A DNA stretch of 64,000 bases. Source: Echinarachnius parma (lineage: Eukaryota; Echinodermata; Echinoidea; Clypeasteroida; Echinarachniidae). The notes under the pieces are model-generated. The model worked only from the letters and a program-made list of their open reading frames with translations, was not told where the DNA came from and did not search any database. Below are positions 23,255 to 34,019 of this stretch, piece after piece (the stretch's first letter is position 1; the number at the start of each line of letters is the position of its first letter). The stretch lies in contig JBAMJV010003354.1 in the NCBI GenBank assembly GCA_037951105.1, forward strand, positions 21,001 through 85,000. The letters run 5' to 3'. Both the position numbers and the translations under genes were made by a program.

Positions 23255-23546
23255 TGGGGTGTGTGTGAACATTTCAAGTTAAGTGGACATTATATGGCCC
23301 AGTAATGTGCAAAAATGCAAAGTGATATTCACTAACTCATTGCACTCACTTTTTACACGGTTTTGATGGTCCAGTGGATAATTTAACATCTGAACACTTC
23401 AATCGTAAATATCTTTTTAACGAAAGGGAAATTTGAAAAACCGAGACCTGTCCCATGCTTTTATTGTTAATATAAATACAACACAAGGGAACCGCTAGAA
23501 TTCCAATTGGATTTTGAGGATTTGGACAATGTTACTTAGTCCCTTT
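23255..23546 (-). mobile_element. AAAGGGAC-type MITE, copy 5 (truncated)
   Basis: Reverse orientation. It ends ACTTAGTCCCTTT and shares the internal AACGAAAGGGAAATTTGAAA with copy 3. The other end is degraded. Confidence 0.7.
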
Positions 23547-23565
23547 AAATGGAAAATATGAATGA

Positions 23566-23696
23566 TTTGAATCAACATTTGTATGCCTTTGAACAAGGAT
23601 TTGTACAACATTTGTTCAAAGAAACTAGTGGGTTTCCATACTTTTTAAGTCCAACTTAGAGTTAAGTTCAACTTAGGATCTTTGTGAAAAAACCCA
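23566..23696. repeat. Half copy of the GGTGTTTCACAAAG MITE
   Basis: The right terminal repeat (TTTTTAAGTCCAACTTAGAG, CTTAGGATCTTTGTGAAA) is present with adjoining internal sequence, but the left end is missing. Confidence 0.65.
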
Positions 23697-23727
23697 AGAT
23701 CCAGTTCCTCTAGATTGTTATAGGGAA

Positions 23728-24628
23728 AAGATCCAACCAATGACAATGTCTGATTGCATGTATCCCGATCGGTTGCGTGAAGTATCCGAATTCAGATACT
23801 CTTGACTATGATCGTCTATAGAAAGATCCAACCGATGTCTGATTGCATGTATCCCGATCGGTTGCGTGAAGTATCCGAATTCAGATACTCTTGACTATGA
23901 TCGTCTATAGAAAGATCCAACCAATGTCTGATTGCATGTATCCCGATCGGTTGCGTGAAGTATCCGAATTCAGATACTCTTGACTATGATCGTCTATAGA
24001 AAGATCCAACCAATGTCTGATTGCATGTATCCCGATCGGTTGCGTGAAGTATCCGAATTCAGATACTCTTGACTATGATCGTCTATAGAAAGATCCAACC
24101 AATGTCTGATTGCATGTATCCCGATCGGTTGCGTGACGTATCCGAATTCAGATACTCTTGACTATGATCGTCTATAGAAAGATCCAACCAATGTCTGATT
24201 GCATGTATCCCGATCGGTTGCGTGAAGTATCCGAATTCAGATACTCTTGACTATGATCGTCTATAGAAAGATCCAACCAATGTCTGATTGCTGCCATGTA
24301 TCCCGATCGGTTGCGTGAAGTATCCGAATTCAGATACTCTTGACTATGATCGTCTATAGAAAGATCCAACCAATGTCTGATTGCATGTATCCCGATCGGT
24401 TGCGTGACGTATCCGAATTCAGATACTCTTGACTATGATCGTCTATAGAAAGATCCAACCAATGTCTGATTGCATGTATCCCGATCGGTTGCGTGAAGTA
24501 TCCGAATTCAGATACTCTTGACTATGATCGTCTATAGAAAGATCCAACCAATGTCTGATTGCATGTATCCCGATCGGTTGCGTGAAGTATCCGAATTCAG
24601 ATACTCTTGACTATGATCGTCTATAGAC
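23728..24628. repeat. 89-bp satellite, about ten copies
   Basis: Successive units start at about 23824, 23913, 24002, 24091, 24180, 24269, 24361, 24450 and 24539, plus a longer first unit. Each carries CCCGATCGGTTGCGTGAAGT and a CCGAATTC-centred palindrome GTATCCGAATTCAGATAC. Variation between units is one to a few bases, so homogenisation is recent. One unit (24269) has a 3-bp insertion. Confidence 0.95.
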
Positions 24629-24916
24629 GCTCTCAACTTATATCTGAAATATATCAAGGACTATATTATGTAGACATTTTAAAAATCAAAACCCATTTAA
24701 TTATTTTGTTACCAAAAGCCAAACAACAAGAGAAGTGAGAAAGCTTAAAGTGATGGCAAGTTGAAATAATTGTACAAAGTTAATGGATCACTTTAATCGC
24801 AATTATCTCCAAATGGTTATTATTGTGCAAATATTTATCGATCGTATATTAAATTTTAGATTAATTTTATTACCTTCTTAGTTTTAGCCGAAAATATCTT
24901 CATTATGATGGTGTAG

Positions 24917-25390
24917 AATTGCTGCAATTGTACAAAATGCAAATGTCAGACTCGAAGCGGCACAAGAATTAGGGCAGTGCAAATGTTCTCTGTCTCAATG
25001 AGCAGTTTCTTTTCGTGTATTGTCCCTTTCATAAAGAATTGCAGCAGTTGTATACGGAGTCAGATGGCAGTCCTAGAAAGGAATTGGAGAAGTCCAACTT
25101 TTCGTTGTAAAATTACTTTTTATTACGCGGTTTCATTCCGAGTATTGTCTCGTCCATAAAGAAATTGCTGCAGTTGTATACGGAGTGAGATGGTAGTTTA
25201 GAACGGCACAAGAAATATTGAAGTCCACATTTTCGTTGTAAAATCACTTCTTATTAAGCGGTATCGTTCCAAGTATTTCCTCGTCCATACAGAAATTGCT
25301 GCAGTTGTATACGAGTGAGCTATGGTAGTTTAGAACGGCCCAAGAAATATTGAAGTCCAAATTTTCGTTGTAAAATCACTTCTTATAAAA
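24917..25390. repeat. Tandem repeat of about 127 bp, roughly four copies
   Basis: ATTGCTGCAGTTGTATACGG recurs at about 25034, 25163 and 25291, with a diverged first copy near 24917. Each is followed by TTTCGTTGTAAAATYACTTY. A partial fifth copy reaches about 25490. Confidence 0.8.
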
Positions 25391-25499
25391 TGATTGATGC
25401 ATGTGTACTGATTGGGATGTCAGAGTCAGACCAAGATCGGCACAATAGTTGTAGAAGCGGAAGTTCTAGGTAAAATCACTTCATATCAAGACGTGTCTT

Positions 25500-26680
25500 T
25501 CCCGCCTGGTATATTGTACGTCTCTGCCATCATCTATAAAGTGTACACACAGTTCACACCATTACCGCCGTCGGGGGATGAAGTTATGCTTCGAAGAATC
25601 AATACGAGAACGAGAATTATAAAATACAAAATGCCGGGGAATTAATGGCAAATTCCTGATTCCTGAAAAATAGCATTCAGTACGTCGACTTGCTCAAATA
25701 ACTGATCCTCCGTTTTGCGATTAATCCAACTAATCTGTTTATGAGTATCATGAATACGGCCTAAATATCATCGTGAGTAATGCAGTAACTATCCGAGATG
25801 ATAATATCATCAAAACTAAATACACATATCCAGTAGCTTGATCATAATTATGTATGCCTGCAGTCATGATAAATCAACGCACATTTATGATCCTCCGTTT
25901 CCAATATAAATTATATCAAAACCAACTCTGAATTGTATTTGTAGGCTATATGTTTGATATATTATAATACAGACTAGCTAGAGTACACACGTTTAAACGT
26001 CGTCGCTTTGATATTATCGCTTTCTTTACATTCTTGAAGCAGGCTTGATGTTATAGAAAATAGTTACGCTCAGGTAGTTCTAATACGAACGCCTGTGGCC
26101 GAGAGCACGATCATGACCCAGGACCAGCCCTAGTTCCACTGATCTCTATATAATTATGCTCGTGTAATCCTTTACGGTTGAATAAGTAAGGGCGGTAGGT
26201 GTGCTCTGCTACGTTTTGTTGGTTTGTATGTTAATTCTACCATATCGACATCGATGAGTTAGAGCCAATGATGCTAATTACCATGGTGAATGTCGCTGGT
26301 CCATAATCGGGCCCCTGCCCCCAGATCTTCGCAATAATACTTTCTGTTCTATCTCTCTTTTGTTATCTCTACACGGCAGAGCGCCCATCCTTTCTTCATA
26401 TCTTTCACCCCATGCACCCTGGCCGAATCTGGGTCCTTTTTAGGGGGCGCTGATTACGTAATCGCACCTACACGTATTTCACCCACCACGGAATAGATAG
26501 GTAACTTGCCGCTTGGTCTACTCCCATTTGGTCTACTAGAAAATGATAAATTCGGGGGTTTATGATTATGATTAGGGTTAAGGGTGTGGTTTAGGGTTAG
26601 GGTTAGGTTTGGGGTTAGGGATCGTGTTTGGAGTTGGGGAAATTGAAGTTAAAGGCATCAGGTAGTAGACCAAATGCATG
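25500..26680. other. Unique AT-rich sequence with a telomere-like patch
   Basis: I see no supported gene. 26569-26630 is a degenerate run of TTAGGG-type units (GGGTTAGGGTTAGG), resembling the interstitial repeat at 5622-5651. Confidence 0.45.
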
Positions 26681-26689
26681 GGCGTCGAT

Positions 26690-26766
26690 CTGTAATTGAT
26701 ACCCATTCATCAGGGGGGATGATCTATTCATTCATCCCCCCCCCCTGATGAATAGGTATTACGTAA
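26690..26766. repeat. Small foldback element, copy 1
   Basis: AATTGATACCCATTCATCAG and its inverse surround GGGGATGATCTATTCATTCA. The same structure recurs at 56312-56416. Confidence 0.75.
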
Positions 26767-27000
26767 GTATCGAAGTATATGACCAAATGAGTTGTAGACC
26801 AACTGAGTGTAGACCAAGCGAACATAATACAATAGATAGATCAGACACGTATAATAGAGACCATCGATAGACCAGCGCAAATGACCAGGTCATAGTCTAG
26901 TGCCCGAATTCAATGCCCATGCATATAGGAACTAGAGAACCGATGGTTGGGCCTGGGCAGATCCTGGAATTATCTGTCTATAATTCCTTGGAAATGGAGA

Positions 27001-27260
27001 CTTGTTGCTGTTGTTGTTGTTGTTGTTGTGGTGGTGGTATTTTTTGTTTTTGTTTGCTGTGGTGGTGTTGTTATTGTTGTTGTTAGGGATAGTAGTTTTG
27101 TTGTCGTGGTGGTAGTGGTGGTGTTCTTGTTGCTGTTATAATGTGTCGTTGTTGTCATTACTGCATGGTGGTTCATTTCAATTTGAATGTTATTTTCACT
27201 TTAACATGCATATTTGTTGTTGCTGTTGTTGTCGTCGTTGCTGTTGCTGTACAAAGAATA
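27001..27260. repeat. GTT/GTG trinucleotide microsatellite
   Basis: Imperfect runs of GTT and GGT with short interruptions, dense at 27005-27140 and again at 27212-27250. Apparent low-complexity frames on either strand (poly-Val, poly-Thr) are artefacts of the repeat. Confidence 0.9.
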
Positions 27261-27289
27261 TTATAATAATTCCATACCGCGAAATAAAC

Positions 27290-28190
27290 CTTTGTTTTCA
27301 CTAGTGGCTTGTATTATTGAAAAGGCAAAATGGCGGCGTTTTTAGTAAAACAGTGACGTTTTGTAATATTAATAACCCATTATTAAATAGAGAACAATAA
27401 ATACTCTCTGGATGACTGTATGATTCAAAATATTGCTTTTATTTGTGTTTGTCGTAGGTATAATTCACAATGAAAGGTTCGTTATAAGTATAATTGAAAC
27501 TTATTCGACATGTACATGTAATTAACGGTATACGTGCATGCATGGACAGAGTGCCCCTTTTTTAACACTAATGATTGAATAACGCACTAAATTCAAATAA
27601 AACATTTAACTTATTTTACACGTAAAATTACATACTAATGACAATTAAATATTCAAGTATTAACATTGTACTTGATCGTATAATTTCGATTCAAATCAAA
27701 ACTAGATATGAGAAGATGAAATGTCCATTACATGATCATAATCGCTATATAATCAAACATAAATAAATAAATAAATAAAAGTAATCGCTTGCACTCACAA
27801 ACCCGAATTATTCAAGAAATCAACTTTTAACTTGATGTAAAAATTAAGTTGAGATTTAGAATGTGAGACAATTAATATATCCGATGCTTTTGACGAATCA
27901 CCTTCGTTTTGTTCAAAATTATCATACGCGTTTAAAATGGTGAGGAAAAAACAATTGTGGATTGATTTCGAATACATTTGCTTACTTCAAATCGATTTTC
28001 ATGTCGTTCAACTTGTAACGGATGACATATTGGTGTAACATTTATGAGATTGAAGAAATGAGCCATTACAGGTGCACTTTATTTATAGTGATGAATTAAC
28101 GTTCCTTCCTAGTACAACAGACCCGTTTGGAAGTATGGGATGGAGATTTATTGGTAAAATTCACATACATAATTAGGTCACGTTTGGTTG
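27290..28190. other. AT-rich sequence downstream of the lectin gene
   Basis: No exon could be supported. An AAATGGCGGCG motif at 27329 is the only promoter-like word. Confidence 0.4.
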
Positions 28191-28199
28191 CCCTACATG

Positions 28200-28350
28200 A
28201 AGAAGCGCAGGAGGCGGGGGGGGGGGGGGGGGGGGGGTGTATGCAGCCCCCCCCCCTGCAGTTTTGAAACCTACCATATTTGGGCAAAAGGTGCCTGAAA
28301 TTCGGGCAAAACTATGCTATATTCGGACAAAGCCCTGTCATATTTGGGCA
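28200..28350. repeat. G-run/C-run element end with TATTTGGGCAAA subrepeats
   Basis: A G-run of about 20 bases and a C-run of 10 enclose TGTATGCAG. Three to four diverged units of ATATTTGGGCAAA follow. Confidence 0.6.
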
Positions 28351-28610
28351 AACTCATGTTAAATGCACTTAAATGCATTAGCTTTAAGAGATGGGTCATT
28401 TGGGAGATTATGTTTTCATGATGTGACAAAATAATCTTCTGAAACGGTGGAACCGGTGAAATTCACAGGCGTTCTTTGCTCAAAGTAAAACAATTGAAAC
28501 GGTTCATTAATATTGTACAATCTTGGACAAACAAAGTGAAGTGAAATAGAAATTAAAATTATTTATGGATAACATTCGCAGGCATATAATATATCGAAAC
28601 TGAATTTTTT

Positions 28611-29059
28611 TTATGGATGAAATTCGCAGACGTAGGGTCGCTTTTGGTCGCACTGCATGTCGTTTAGTTTGTACCCGTTGAACTCGATACAATCCTCATC
28701 CTGGGTCCACAGGTCCCAGCCAGTCCGGTAGTTGTCCGGCTGATTGCGGTACCACATCCGGTCGCCCGAGCTCAGTTCCCCGCCGAATCCTTCCCACACG
28801 TAGCTGCCCTCGTTCTCTCGGTCGCTCAGCCCCGTCCACATCCACGGCAGCCCGTCTTCCTCGCCACCGCTGATGCCGTAGTGCGATTGGAGAAAGCTGC
28901 GGACAACGCCAACCTCCCCGGCGGAGTCGAAGGCGACAAGCCGCCCGCCCAGCCCGGCGCAGCTCTCCTGGGCGTCCTCCCACGTTGTGGCGTCGCCGCG
29001 GTAGATGTAGCACGAGTCGCGATCCGCGGCGCGCGGCGGCCAGTTGGCCGGACAGTCGT
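28611..29059 (-). CDS. C-type lectin terminal coding exon (whole lectin domain)
   Basis: The acceptor TATATAG is at 29060-29061 and the exon ends at TGA/TAA-type stop 28611. The codons end almost always in G or C, far from the AT-rich surroundings and unlike the plastin exons. Other frames read across this GC-rich block are shadows. Just downstream, 28555-28590 repeats about 20 bp of the exon end (ATTCGCAGGCAT against ATTCGCAGACGT). Confidence 0.92.
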
Positions 29060-32000
29060 CTATATAATGCAGAGGATCGAACAAGTAACGTGATTAAATA
29101 GTGGCGTAGATAAGAGGGACACGGGAGAGGGGGTGGGGTGTAACCCCGGGGGGGGGGGGGGGGCACTCAAATTATTTTTTGACGGGGGTGTGCCTCACGG
29201 AACTCTGAAATGGGGGTCTGAAGAGCTGACTAGAAGCACAAAATATAGGGTCTTTGGAGCTAAAAAAACCCTGAAACGGGAGTTAAGGGGTCTAAGGAGC
29301 AGACTAAAACTACAAAATACATAGACTTGGAGCTACCAAAGACCTACGGAAACCCTTAAAAAGGCTCAAATGGTGGTCCAAGGAGCCGAACTAGAAGAGA
29401 AAAATGGACTTGGCGCTAGTCAAATACATAGCCAAGTCATTCCGGGGGTCTATGGAGCCGAACTAGAAGAAGAATAATGGACTTGGCGCTACTCAACTAC
29501 CTAGCCAAGTCATTCCGTGGGTCTATGGAGCGGCAATTTTTGAAAATCGGGTATCTTTAGAGCTGCGATCGGGTGTGAAAAAGGGGTTCTTTTAAGCGGC
29601 ACATACCCGTCTTACATTATACATGAGTGCCCCCCCCCCCCCCCCCCCCCCCGGGGGTGTAACCCACTCCAATATTATGACACAAACAATACATTTTAAA
29701 ACAATGGAAATATGTGGGAAAACGTATAGAAATATATAAGGTGTGCCTCCAACGAGCGGAGAGATGGACTTAATAACCAAGTGGTCTTTATAGACAGCAG
29801 TACATTTACATTGCAAACTGCTTCTAAAGACTAAAGGGGATCGGCATTTTAATACCGGTAGTCGTCATTGTAAAAGAGCTAGCAAATATCACAAGTCGAG
29901 CAACCTACTTAAAGGTTTTGGTAAGGCTGAGCTTCAATAACCAAACCTGCACAATAACATTACAAACTAATACATGTAGTTATAACTCCACCATGCTCGA
30001 AAGGTATAGAAAATTACAAACGACTTAGTAAAAAGCCTGTTATCATTGAAAACGAGCCATTTAAACAAAAGAGAGCGCTCTCTAAAAAAAAAAGCATTGG
30101 TTTCAACCATTTTTCATACAAAATTATGCATGTGATGTTCTGTTGAAATAATGATTATAGAGAGATCATCAACACCTATTTCAAAACCTCTTTTAAAAAT
30201 GTTTGAAAAAGTGTAAGCATTTATTAAATAAAAACAAAATCATCGAATAAATCTGGGGCCCAGATTTATTCCGATCGGATATATTTGTCGATATTTCAGC
30301 CGTTTCTGAACCGATTTTGATGAAATCAAGTTTATCCTGTCATTAAAATTGTATCCTCTATCAAATTTTACACTCAGTTTTTCATTATCTCACCAATTTT
30401 TTTTTCGTGCAGCGCCCTCTATACCAAAACTGAACTATCCCTTTAATATGTCTTTGTTTTGAAAAATAGTGATTTGTTTTTGTTTATAAGGAGAAAATAC
30501 ATTAAACAAAAACATCAAAAAAAGTAGTGCAGCATAGGAAACATTATGATTCGCAACGAGCATTCACAAATAATTAATAATATTATGCCCGGCGCAGACA
30601 GAGCCGACTCGACTGGTTGTCATTCCGATCGGCTCAGTTTCAGTGCCTCGCGACACAAATTTTGCCAGTCGAGAGACAGTCGGATGCCAGTTGGGGCCGA
30701 TTCAACGCGATAAATCTGCTCCGACCGACCGGGCCCAACTCTAGCCTGATTAAAACCAGTCGGATCGGGTCGAGTCGGCTCTGTCTGCGCCGGGCTTTAC
30801 GTTGAAAAAGCGATCCACTTTTCTGGATAACATGTACATAAGAAAACAAAAACAAAAACGGAGCAACGATTCCCTTACTCCGAGATTGGAATTGACAACT
30901 TGTAAATTACACAATAGGAAAATAATACTCGAAAGACTATATCGATGCAAATAATGGATCACTAGAGAGCTATAGGGGCCCGTTGCAGAAAGATTTGCAA
31001 TCGATTGTAAAGATGCAATTAATTTCAAGTTAGAAAATATGCACATTTGAAGCAATCATATTTAGTCAAGTGATATAACTTGCAATTGACAAACTGGCCT
31101 TACAGGCCTTACAGAAGAGTGATATCTATCGCACTTAAACAAAAATAAAAGTAAGCTGCACTTTCCTTTCTTTTGGATCGGTTAGTTTATGATCGATAGT
31201 TTTACAAGATTGTTAGACGATCGATTCATCATGGGAAACCGTCATAATAGCCTACTCAACTCGGGGATAATGATAGTATGTCCACATTTGTATATCTAAT
31301 ATAAGTTTTTAAGTAGAACAATTTTAAATTGTAGTACCATTATATATGCGTTTTTGTGTAAAAATTAATAGAAACGGTTTCTAAAAAAAAAGTATTCAAA
31401 AACATAAACACTGATTTATTGTCTTCGCTATTCGGTTTATGATCGATAATGGTTGAAAAACATTGTGGAAAAAAACAAAAACATTTTACTCGGGATAAAA
31501 ATGAATAAAAATGAATTACCGGTATGTCAAAATTTGTATGGCAAATTTGTCTACAATTTGTAACAGAAGTATTTACATTGATCAAAGGTTTCATAGGAAT
31601 TAATGATAAAACAAAAACAATTCCTTGTTTCCGCGATTCCGGATGGGTCGGTTACAAGATTATCAGATGATCGATTCATCATAATTATGAAACAATCCAA
31701 GCATTCTACTCAGGATAAAAATAATTTCGCAAAATGTGCATACCTATTAGTTATTTTTGCAACATTTGTTTCAACTGTATTAAATATATGTTTGTGTTTA
31801 AACAAATCATGACAAATTTAATAAAAAGTACTAAAAAAAAAAAACACCAATTATAATTTGTGTTCGCGATTCGGGTCGGTTTATGATCGATAGTTATATC
31901 AGGTTGATAGACGATCGATTCGTCAGTGAAAATAAACAGTCTCGTACATGTATAACTATATTTTCACTCAAATTTTATATTTTAACTGTATCAACAAAAT

Positions 32001-32826
32001 GTGGCCTTTTGGGAAAATTATTATGTGTTTATTTGTTTGACCCCGTGCCCCTAAACCTACACCATTATGGTCGGTAGTTTACTAAATGATTTATCGAATT
32101 AACTAAAAAGGCATATAAGTTACCATAACCAATTCACACCTGTGGAATTCGGCAATCACATTGATGGTTGTCATGCACCACCTCTGATTGTTTCTCCTCA
32201 TTAAACATCCAGACAAAGGGATGCTTGACATTCCAATGAATTGGTTTAATATGCCGGCAGTAATATTATATCCTTTTGGACAGAGGATTGACAGGATAAC
32301 ATTGCTGGTGACTTGTGGAATTACTTAACTAATTACTGTGTGCCTTCTTAGTCTGGGGAGAAACAATTACTGTAGCTTATCACTGGCTGTGCATAGCATT
32401 AGCCTTCGCGCCATTGGCACCATAGGCTTGTATGCTCCCCAGGGAGTTGAGGAAGTATGCAATATCATTTTGTGGGTTTGAACTGTACCTGATGAACATG
32501 CATTGGTAATAATACTTGCGCTTAGAAACCCTGTATAAAGCGCTATATAATAAATGCAAGTTATTATTACTATCAACATACAGGTAAAGTTCCACCAGAT
32601 GTATGGTTTTACTGATTGCTGTATTATTATTTCTGTATTATAGTCCAGCTTAAGTTGATACATGTATTAGAATACCGACCGATGATGTTGTATGATACTT
32701 ACAATAGCTACAGCTTTCCACCAAAGTGTACAGCGCTTTCGCGGCCTCTTTGTTGTCGTCCTCTGTCCGGGAGAGGGCGGTATTACAGTTCACGAGAAAG
32801 ATGGTCACTAAGATGAACAGTAGCAT
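28611..32826 (-). CDS. Secreted C-type lectin, complete coding region in two coding exons
   Basis: The coding exons 32703-32826 and 28611-29059 join in phase (T + AC) to give a protein of 190 residues. It has a signal peptide (about 1-19), a short acidic linker, and one long-form C-type lectin domain (43-190). Six cysteines at 44, 58, 75, 165, 178 and 186 match the C0-C0', C1-C4 and C2-C3 pairs. WTGL lies at 116-119. The Ca2+/sugar site shows QPD at 148-150 (family knowledge: galactose-type; EPN would be mannose-type), an acidic EDC at 163-165 and ND at 174-175, where the usual W of WND is L. The likely role is Ca2+-dependent glycan recognition in body fluid or mucus, typical of innate-immunity or adhesion lectins of marine invertebrates. 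It has no membrane segment. The 5' non-coding exon and TATA box lie at 33822-33966. Confidence 0.9.
29136..29665. mobile_element. G/C-run-ended element in the lectin intron
   Basis: The outer ends TGTAACCCC plus a long G-run and CACTCA are inverted at 29627-29665 (GAGTG, C-run, GGGGGTGTAACCC). The inside has diverged tandem units of about 70-80 bp (GGAGCCGAACTAGAAGA at 29380 and 29454). Confidence 0.7.
29909..30446 (-). mobile_element. TTAAAGGGGTAGTTTAGTTT MITE, copy 1
   Basis: A 538-bp element in reverse orientation. It ends TACCAAAACTGAACTATCCC with TTTAA, and its start near 29909 matches the other end. The complete relative at 48021-48534 is collinear along the whole length, including GGGGCCCA with flanking inverted TAAATCT. 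Confidence 0.8.
30587..30795. mobile_element. GCCCGGCGCAGACAGAGCCG MITE, copy 1
   Basis: A 209-bp element with perfect terminal inverted repeats of 27 bp (GCCCGGCGCAGACAGAGCCG, then ACTCGAC). It is GC-rich and non-coding. Two more copies lie at 57397-57572 and 59286-59505. Confidence 0.9.
31180..32090 (+). repeat. Diverged tandem repeat of about 225 bp in the lectin intron
   Basis: A unit marked by GGTTTATGATCGATAGTT and GACGATCGATTCATC recurs at about 31185, 31430, 31645, 31870 and 32065 with strong divergence. It is an old array. Confidence 0.7.
32490..32580. repeat. SINE-like tail
   Basis: TAAAGCGCTATATAATAAAT followed by TTATTATTACTAT is the kind of 3' end seen on many invertebrate tRNA-derived SINEs. 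The tRNA-like head is not clear. Confidence 0.4.
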
Positions 32827-32845
32827 TGTGGCTGACGTTTGCTTA
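32703..32845 (-). CDS. C-type lectin signal-peptide exon (coding from 32826)
   Basis: The acceptor CCAG at 32846-32849 is fed by a run of about 35 T on the minus strand, an extreme polypyrimidine tract. The start ATG is at 32824-32826 in the context CAGCCACAATG. The exon codes 41 residues: MLLFILVTIFLVNCNTALS as signal peptide, then an acidic linker. It ends at TATT/GTAAGT, leaving one base of a split Tyr codon. Confidence 0.88.
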
Positions 32846-32849
32846 CTGG

Positions 32850-32888
<39 letters not shown>

Positions 32889-33233
32889 AAAATGATAGAT
32901 AATGATGCATAATCATCATACTGCTATACAATGAAATACGGTTGAATGATAATTATATGAAACGTGTGAGAGTTTGCAATGTTTCATCTAATTCTAAAAA
33001 AAAATTACACAGCAACCAACTTTATTATAGTCCAGATTGGAAAAGACAATGTGTGTTTGATATTGGAGTAACTGTTAAAATAACAAATAATTTAGTTACC
33101 AAGTGAACATATTATAACGTGTAAGAAATGTTGAAAATCACTGAACTATAAAACAATATCTAGAATAGTTAAAGATTATTACATTACATGCAACGGAATA
33201 AATTTGTGTCTCATTGTTATGCCGTGTATACAG

Positions 33234-33718
33234 CCCGGGGGGGGGGGGGGGGGGGGGGGTCTGTCCTCATTGAAAGGGGGTATCATGCGTGACCAAGAAA
33301 ACGAGTAATTAGGGTGGTTTTTACGATCAGGCGAGATACTCGAGTATGTCGAACAGGGTCTCAAAATCACACAAAATCAGGAAAAAGGGTAGCTTTTTTT
33401 TTTAGGCTGATGAATTACTCGTTTAGGGTCTCAAAAAGATGAACTACTCGTTTAGGGTCTCAAAAAGATGAATTACTCGTTTAGGGTCTCAAAACTCAGC
33501 TTACTTGCTTAGGGTATCAACAATAGTTATCACTTGCTTTTAATGCTTAGGGGTTTACACAAAATTGATTACTTGCTTAGGGTATCAAATTACCGATAAT
33601 CATACTTACTTAGGGTGTATTCAGTTTTTGCACCACGCAAATACTCGTTTAGGGTGCTTTTGGCAAGTCCTTGGTCACGCATGATACCCCCCTTTCTATG
33701 AGGACAGACCCCCCGGGG
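33234..33718. mobile_element. Complete G/C-run-ended element with TTTAGGGTCTCAAAA subrepeats
   Basis: The terminal inverted repeats are CCCGGGG, a long G-run, TCTGTCCTCAT, then GGGGGTATCATGCGTGACCA; the inverse lies at 33671-33718. Subrepeats GTTTAGGGTCTCAAAAAGAT occur at about 33420, 33449 and 33478, followed by TTGCTTAGGGTATCAA units. It sits in the first intron of the lectin gene. A relative lies at 8285-9003. Confidence 0.8.
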
Positions 33719-33821
33719 TATACAGTCCGATACACCTATACTTTTCCTTAAGTATATACAGTTTTATACAATAAGAACTCTTGAAAACAGTCCTACGTAA
33801 CCAAATATCGTTAATGCTTAC

Positions 33822-33934
33822 CACTTGATGAAATGAGGAGCACAGAATGACGACACAGGCATACGACACACAGCCTTTAAGTTTGCTGGATATTCTGATT
33901 GAAATGTTTGAAGATACAGTATCACCGGCGAAGT
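33822..33934 (-). other. Non-coding first exon of the C-type lectin gene (predicted)
   Basis: It ends at a donor AAGTG/GTAAGC (intron from 33821) and starts at the predicted transcription start about 32 bp below the TATA box. It splices naturally to the acceptor at 32845. An ATG frame here (from 33959) begins inside the promoter and is not favoured. Confidence 0.55.
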
Positions 33935-33966
33935 GAGGAAAACTGAACACCGAACGCATATTTATA
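33934..33966 (-). promoter_or_regulatory. TATA-box core promoter of the C-type lectin gene
   Basis: TATAAATA reads on the minus strand at 33966-33959. About 32 bp downstream is CTCACTT, an acceptable initiator (A at 33934); a second TCAGTTT lies at 33945-33939. Position, strand and a following consensus donor support a TATA-driven, probably inducible or tissue-restricted gene. Confidence 0.55.
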
Positions 33967-34019
33967 GTTTAAGAAATCTTTTAGTTTATAGTGTCATTGG
34001 CGTATCAACTAATACGTGT

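Noticed and set aside
26947-27176. Poly-Val and poly-Thr frames
   Set aside because: They are translations of the GTT/GTG microsatellite.
28696-29166. 156-codon Pro/Arg-rich minus-strand frame
   Set aside because: It overlaps the lectin domain in another frame; the GC-rich block removes stop codons by composition.
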